The notes under the pieces were generated by a model, which saw only the letters and a program-made list of their open reading frames with translations, had not been told where the DNA came from and did no database searches. From NCBI GenBank assembly GCA_004151065.3, contig NWUY0300018410.1, forward strand, positions 39,175 through 50,030: a stretch of DNA of 10,856 bases, written 5' to 3'. This DNA is from Larix sibirica (lineage: Eukaryota > Streptophyta > Pinopsida > Pinales > Pinaceae). Positions 6,661 to 10,856 of this stretch are shown here, in pieces (the stretch's first letter is position 1; every line of letters starts with the position of its first letter). A program made the position numbers and the translations under genes.

Positions 6661-7310
6661 TGACAAATATTCTCTATATGGGACATGCGATTGGAAATCA
6701 AGCGGTGCAAATGCACCAAGAGAAGGTCAAAGAGATCTTTGACTGGCCCACACCTATATCACTTACAAAACTACGGGGGTTTCTCAGATTATGCAACTAT
6801 TACAGGTGCTTTGTGAAAGGATTTTCACAACTTGGTGTGCCACTAACGAATCTCACCAAGAAGGGAGGTTTCAGATGGTCAGAGGAGGCACAAGGAGCAT
6901 TTTATAGGATGAAGAGGGTAATGAGAAATTCCCTAATATTCGTACTACTAGACTTCTCACAACCATTTTTTTTGGAGTGTGAAGCATTGAAGAGGTGATA
7001 GGACTGATGTTGATGAAAAATCAAAATCCCATAGCTTTCAAGAGAAGGAAACAGAGGGATCTAGAGAGGATCTACCCCATCTATGATAATGCGTTGTTGG
7101 CCACCATGCGTGCATTGGCTAAGTTTAGACAGTACTTGGTTGGAGGGCGCTTTGTGGTAAGGACTGACCACAACAACCTAAGGTATTTTTTGGAGTAGAG
7201 AGACTTGAACGAGAGACAACAAAAATGGGTAAGTAAGGTCTAGGCATATGATTTTGAAATTGAGAATATGGAGGGTGAGAAAAACATAGCTGTTGATGCC
7301 CTTTCCAGGA
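6660..7310 (+). pseudogene. pol: Reverse transcriptase connection and RNase H (frameshifted)
   Basis: The thumb/connection part reads ILYMGHAIGNQAVQMHQEKV, FDWPTPISLTKLRGFLRLCN and YRCFVKGFSQL in frame 0. RNase H, which removes the RNA template, begins at FLECEA (about 6970). There the usual D-A-S active-site motif is garbled by a net one-base loss near 6983. Reading continues in frame 2 with EEVIGLMLMKNQNPIAF, PIYDNALLATMRALAKFRQY, VVRTDHNNLRYFLE and AVDALSRNP. The TDHNNL motif (7163) and the ADALSR-type motif near 7295 are normal, apart from A-V-DALSR. Stops are TAG at 7196 and 7241, both where relatives usually have Gln. Frame 2 then stays open to frameshifts through the end of integrase. 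Confidence 0.9.
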
Positions 7311-8590
7311 ATCCTGTAGCCTTCTCCATGACAGAGATCTCAATAGACTCAAAGTCCATTCTCTTGGTGGAATACTCCAATAATAAATTTTCCTGTGAGA
7401 TTATGGAGGCAATCATTCAAGATGACAGGTAAAGAGTAGTGGATGACCTCATATACTACAAGGATAGGATCTACCTTGTTCCTAATTCCACACTCAAGGA
7501 TAGGATCCTGAGAGTAGTATAAGACACATCACTGGAAGGGAACCCGAGATATCTGAAGGCTTATAGGTTTGTGAGGGAGATATTATCTTGTAAGGGTCTC
7601 AAGGAGGATTTACTATGGCATGTGAAGGAGTGCATGAATTGTCATCAGAACAAGTCGAAGGCTGCATATTCTATAGTATTGAATCAGCCATTACCCATTC
7701 CAGAGTAGAAATAGGAATGCATCTCCATGGATTTCATTTCAAGGATGTCGAAGGTACAGGGAAGGGACTATATCTACATAGTGGTGGATAGGTTGACCAA
7801 GTTTGCACATTTATTTTCCATTCATTCAGAATATAGCACATCTCAGGTGGAAGATCTATTCTTCAGAGAGGTGTTCAGACTACATGTCCTTTCGAGATAC
7901 ATAGTTATTGATCGATACATTAGATTTATAAACGCATTTTAGTAGGAGCTATCCAAGATATGAGGGATTGTGTTGACACATAGTACCAGTTATTCCCCAC
8001 ATATGGATGGGAAGACATATATGGTAAATAAATGGATTGAGGGGAACTTACATAACTATATGTCGGGACAACAAAGGGAATGTATAAAGTTGTTGCATCT
8101 GGGGGGGCACTATTATAATACCAATTATCACATGTCCATTGGTGTGAGTTCATTCAGAGCACTGTATGGATATGAGGCTCTATCATTTGTGGATTTGGAA
8201 TTTTGGTAGAGTCATATCCCCAAGGCCAAATATTGGTTGCAGGAGAGCCAAGACATATTGAAAATTCTGAAGGAAAACTTACAAGTTTTCCGAAATCAAT
8301 ATAAGATGTATGCAGATAGGCACATGGTGGAGCGTAACTTTGAGGTTGGGGATTTGGTCTTTCTGAGGTTGCATCCATACAAAAAATTCTCACTTAAGAA
8401 GAGTGGTGTATAGAATATGAATCCTTGCTTCTATGAACCATACAAGGTGGTCATGAGAGTCGAATAGGTGGCATATGCGTTAGATATTTTAGAGGGAAGT
8501 AGGATCCACAATGTTTTCCATATATATTTCCTCAAGAATGTGCTGGGACAGCTGGTCACTACTTTAGTAGATCTTCCTCCACTATATGAG
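7311..8590 (+). pseudogene. pol: Integrase with GPY/F-like module (broken)
   Basis: Integrase inserts the cDNA. The HHCC zinc domain (about 7515-7650) keeps both Cys (CMNC, 7631-7642). The His positions are lost: a TAA stands at 7520 and GNPRYLKAYR has Asn in place of His. The core keeps the first acid (SMDFIS, Asp 7730-7732) and the second (VIDRYIRF, Asp 7910-7912). The third position is Tyr (8018-8020, in DGKTYMVN) instead of Glu, so DDE is DD-Y. The C-terminal part shows FEVGDLVFLRLHPYK and FYEPYKVVMRV, a GPY/F-like module with Gly changed to Glu, then VFHIYFLKNVLG. Stops in frame 2 are 7430 and 7520 (TAA), 7961 (TGA), and TAG at 7706, 7712, 7940, 7943, 8207, 8411 and 8465. Several TAGs stand at expected Trp or Gln positions. 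No frameshift is present. Confidence 0.92.
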
Positions 8591-8693
8591 GAAAGGAAGC
8601 TAGTTCTGAATCTGGAGAAGCTTATTGATGTCAGAGAAAGGAGACTAAGGAGAAGAGTGATTGATCCACATCGTAGTTGGAATTTGTTGTCGG
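8591..8693 (+). pseudogene. pol: Chromodomain lead-in, truncated
   Basis: The frame reads KLVLNLEKLIDVRERRLRRR, then VIDPHRSWNLLS, up to the N at 8694. The motif (E/L-x-ILD-x-RERRLR) opens the chromodomain tail of plant chromovirus integrases, which guides insertion to marked chromatin. The aromatic-cage strands that should follow are absent or replaced. The text after VI does not align well with the usual chromodomain, although SWNLLS may be a distorted trace. The break coincides with the N. Confidence 0.65.
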
Positions 8694-8694
8694 N
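8694..8694. other. Single ambiguous base where the chromovirus ends
   Basis: The base is N. To its left is chromodomain coding sequence. To its right, after at most a few codons, no element sequence is recognisable: no chromodomain end, polypurine tract or 3' LTR. As with the N at 304, this suggests a join or collapsed gap. Confidence 0.55.
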
Positions 8695-10140
8695 AGCCTA
8701 CGAATGAACGTAGCTCAACTTCAACGTTAAACATGGACAAGTACGTCTGACTCAGTTGGTTGTAAGTCGGATCGCTCCAACCGGTGGCCTGCGTGGTTTG
8801 TGGCTTGTGCCACTCAAGCATCGCTAGTCCACTGACACATTTTAACCCCTCTACTTGTTTCCTTGTTGGTAGGTGACAGAGACTCATGCTCACGTGGATG
8901 GAGAATCACCCACATACTATGTTTAAAGTTTGGTGACATGGTGAACACGGTGGTTCTTCCCATTTATGTAACTCTATCAGTGGAGAGTTATGCTGATGTG
9001 CACCATACACCCAACTCTGCAATGCATTAATACCTTCCTTCGTTCTAAGTCGTTGATGGTGATCCAAGACAATGCATGGGAAGTTGTGTTATGTTTGGAA
9101 ACATCGATCTTGGTGATGGGATTTCACACCAAGCCATCTCCATGCCTGCATTAATTCATCCTTTCACCTGCAGCAGTGGTTTCCATTTTCTCTCTTCGGT
9201 ATCCAGCGTTGATAGTCTCTTCACTTGGCATTTGGTTCTTTTTTAGTTTGGTTGTGACAAGAGCTTCGGCTCTGCACAGGGTAAGGTGAAGGTCGATTGC
9301 CTATCCATGGCACTTCACTTCCAGAGATGCATACGGTACAAATTAGCACCTTAATCAGCATGGTCACTATTACAAGGTAAGTGATAATGTTCGCTACTTG
9401 CACCATTGTTACGTTTTACAATGTCGTGGATTACTGTAAGTTACAATTATTTTTTGCATGTTTAAGAATTTAGGTTTGACCTTCGTTATGTTGTGGTGAA
9501 AGTTGCCACCGGAGCCAAGCTGTGCTGCAACTCGTTGCTTAACTAAGTAATGTCACCCATCCATTTATGATTCAGTTTTGTCTTGGCATTGTTTACTTTC
9601 GTTTACAGTTTGATTGTGGTTATTCCTGCGGTTTGAACTCTCGCCACGTTGTAATGTGTAGGGAACCAAGGCAAAGGGTGGAGTCGAAGCACTCCCGTGA
9701 GCTCGTAAAAAATGTGGGGTCGTGGTGACCTGCTAAGCTCAACAAGTAACTTGCTGTCCCACTCCCTTGGGTTTGGATTACCCCGTTGGTGGGGGCGGAG
9801 TTACTAAGACAATGTCATTTGAGGTTAGGGTTTTCTTTTGCTTTCATTTGCAAGTTTTTAAGGGGCACGGACTTTGGCTGAAAGGATAGGGGCATAAAGC
9901 CATCCTATGAGAGCATCACGGCGACCTCTATTTCGCTCCACTGTCATTGCAACATTGTTTCCCTTCAAGAATTTTAGTCCAAGGGACTCCCCACTGTCAA
10001 TGTAGTTAAGAAAAGCTCCATGACGCTCTACCTTTGGTAGAGACGTCGGGATTATGTAATTGGATTCAATGTAATTTAAAGTGGCCATGCCACAACCTTT
10101 ATGATTCCAAAACTCTGTCTGTAGGTTTTGTTTGAAGTTA
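8695..10140. other. Unassigned non-coding stretch of mixed composition
   Basis: I find no open frame of convincing composition on either strand. The small antisense frames at 9221-9406 and 9858-10088 have no known motif. The sequence does not repeat the chromovirus LTR or the minus-strand LTR. It has long T-rich runs, a G-rich patch near 9780-9800 (CCCCGTTGGTGGGGGCGG) and a small inverted repeat, AACTCT/AGAGTT (about 8971-8990). It could be LTR or leader sequence from an unrelated element, or old intergenic DNA. Confidence 0.4.
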
Positions 10141-10856
10141 AATTCAAATGATAACTTAAATGCAATCCTAGCTTGACTTGAATGCCTGTTGCGACTCTCA
10201 TCAGGTCTGTATGTTATTTAAATGATATGCATTTTGTATTACATGATTTAAATGTATAAATGCCCTCGGCAATTGATATTATTATGCACTATATAAGTTT
10301 ATTTTCATCATTGTGTGCGCATAGCGATATAATGTTAGATGCATGATGTTAAGTGAGCATACAGATTCGTTGCTAGCAGCATATGCTTTGAAGTCGTCGT
10401 TTAATGCTCATTTGGAAAGAATCGTTCTCATAACATGCATCCTCCATGATTTCATTTTCATTTATAACAGCATACTGTATTATGGTTTTTAATTCTTGGA
10501 TAAAGAATGTTTAGGGTAAAGGCGTTAATCCTACCCATCGTATGCACAAATGAATGTATTAGTTCAGCGAATCGATGTCTCAATCTTCATCAATGTTTAG
10601 CATCCAAAATGCGTTTATATGCTGCGATGTTTAATTATTATTATGTGAACTGCGTCTATGCCCAGCATCGTTTTCATTTTTAATGTATTCAATATACTAT
10701 TAAAGAATAGTTGAAAACGCCCAGCTATACATGGGTCGCATACCGCCATCGGTGAATACATTCACATCCATATTAATAATAGGTATTACAATGTTGTTGG
10801 ATAAACATTAGTCATTTAACTTAGAATGATATTTAGGCATATATTTAACTCATAAA
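10141..10856. other. AT-rich non-coding stretch with repeated short words
   Basis: The sequence is AT-rich with no coding frame. ATTTAAATG occurs at 10216 and 10246, 30 bases apart. Variants of TTTAATG/TTTAATT recur at about 10400, 10488, 10631 and 10680, and words such as ATGCAT and AGCAT recur throughout. A TATATAAG lies at 10290. None of this is enough to call a promoter, MITE or LTR. Confidence 0.4.

Larger units (their letters stand above)
2868..8693 (+). mobile_element. Ty3/gypsy chromovirus (Tekay/Del-like), 3' LTR missing
   Basis: The order is LTR, primer-binding site, gag, protease, reverse transcriptase, RNase H, integrase, chromodomain start. Integrase after RNase H makes it Ty3/gypsy. 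The GPY/F-like module and the DVRERRLRRR chromodomain lead-in make it a chromovirus, most like the plant Tekay/Del group. The internal region is about 4.6 kb, close to the expected size for gag-pol. Coding frames change several times in gag, then run long: frame 0 from about 5650 to 6980 and frame 2 from about 6983 to 8693. These two pol stretches contain 16 stops, 11 of them TAG. It ends at the N at 8694 without polypurine tract or 3' LTR. No sequence starting TGTGATGTCCCC recurs downstream, so a target-site duplication cannot be checked. Confidence 0.9.

Noticed and set aside
10290-10297. TATATAAG as a promoter
   Set aside because: It lies in AT-rich DNA where such words are common, with no gene downstream in the window.
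8695-10856. Possible 3' LTR of the chromovirus
   Set aside because: No copy of the LTR start TGTGATGTCCCC, the 47-base repeat or the TATAAAAGGAGGGGC block occurs here.
1-10856. CRISPR arrays, bacterial operons, tRNA or rRNA genes
   Set aside because: No regularly spaced repeats, no tRNA cloverleaf sequence and no rRNA core motifs were seen. The content is eukaryotic retroelement DNA.

Overview
The window looks like transposon-dense intergenic DNA from a plant nuclear genome. I found no host gene, tRNA, rRNA or CRISPR array. The evidence is two LTR retroelement remnants, each with a primer-binding site matching initiator methionine tRNA, and a chromovirus-type Ty3/gypsy polyprotein. Inactivation is mostly by CAG-to-TAG and TGG-to-TAG changes, as expected after cytosine methylation. 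The sequence style (Tekay/Del-like chromovirus, LTR of about 1.2 kb, heavy decay) suggests a large-genome seed plant, perhaps a conifer. The species-level guess is inference only.

Layout. Positions 1-303 (minus strand) are the C-terminal end of a gypsy integrase, stopping at a single N (304). Positions 305-2867 hold a second minus-strand LTR element. Its LTR is at about 2090-2867 with its own TATA box, its primer-binding site at 2075-2086, and then a broken reading frame running leftwards. That frame encodes a basic, coiled-coil-like region, a G-patch domain and two retroviral-type CCHC zinc knuckles. This is the most unusual content of the window.

Positions 2868-8693 (plus strand) are a decayed but nearly full-length chromovirus. 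It has a 5' LTR (2868-4066, TATA at 3080), primer-binding site (4068-4078), gag with zinc knuckle, aspartic protease, reverse transcriptase, RNase H, integrase with a GPY/F-like module, and the start of a chromodomain. It stops at a second single N (8694), and no 3' LTR follows. The two LTRs stand back to back at 2867/2868, so their promoters diverge.

Positions 8695-10856 contain no recognisable gene. The first 1.4 kb is of mixed composition. The last 0.7 kb is AT-rich with short repeated words.

How the parts relate: the plus-strand element once encoded a complete copy-and-paste machine (capsid, protease, reverse transcriptase/RNase H, integrase, chromatin-targeting tail). It is now dead: 16 in-frame stops in pol, at least five frame changes overall, a changed protease motif and loss of the third integrase catalytic acid. 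The minus-strand element keeps only its left-end signals and a gag-like nucleic-acid-binding protein. Its link to the integrase scrap at 1-303 is uncertain because the N lies exactly between them.
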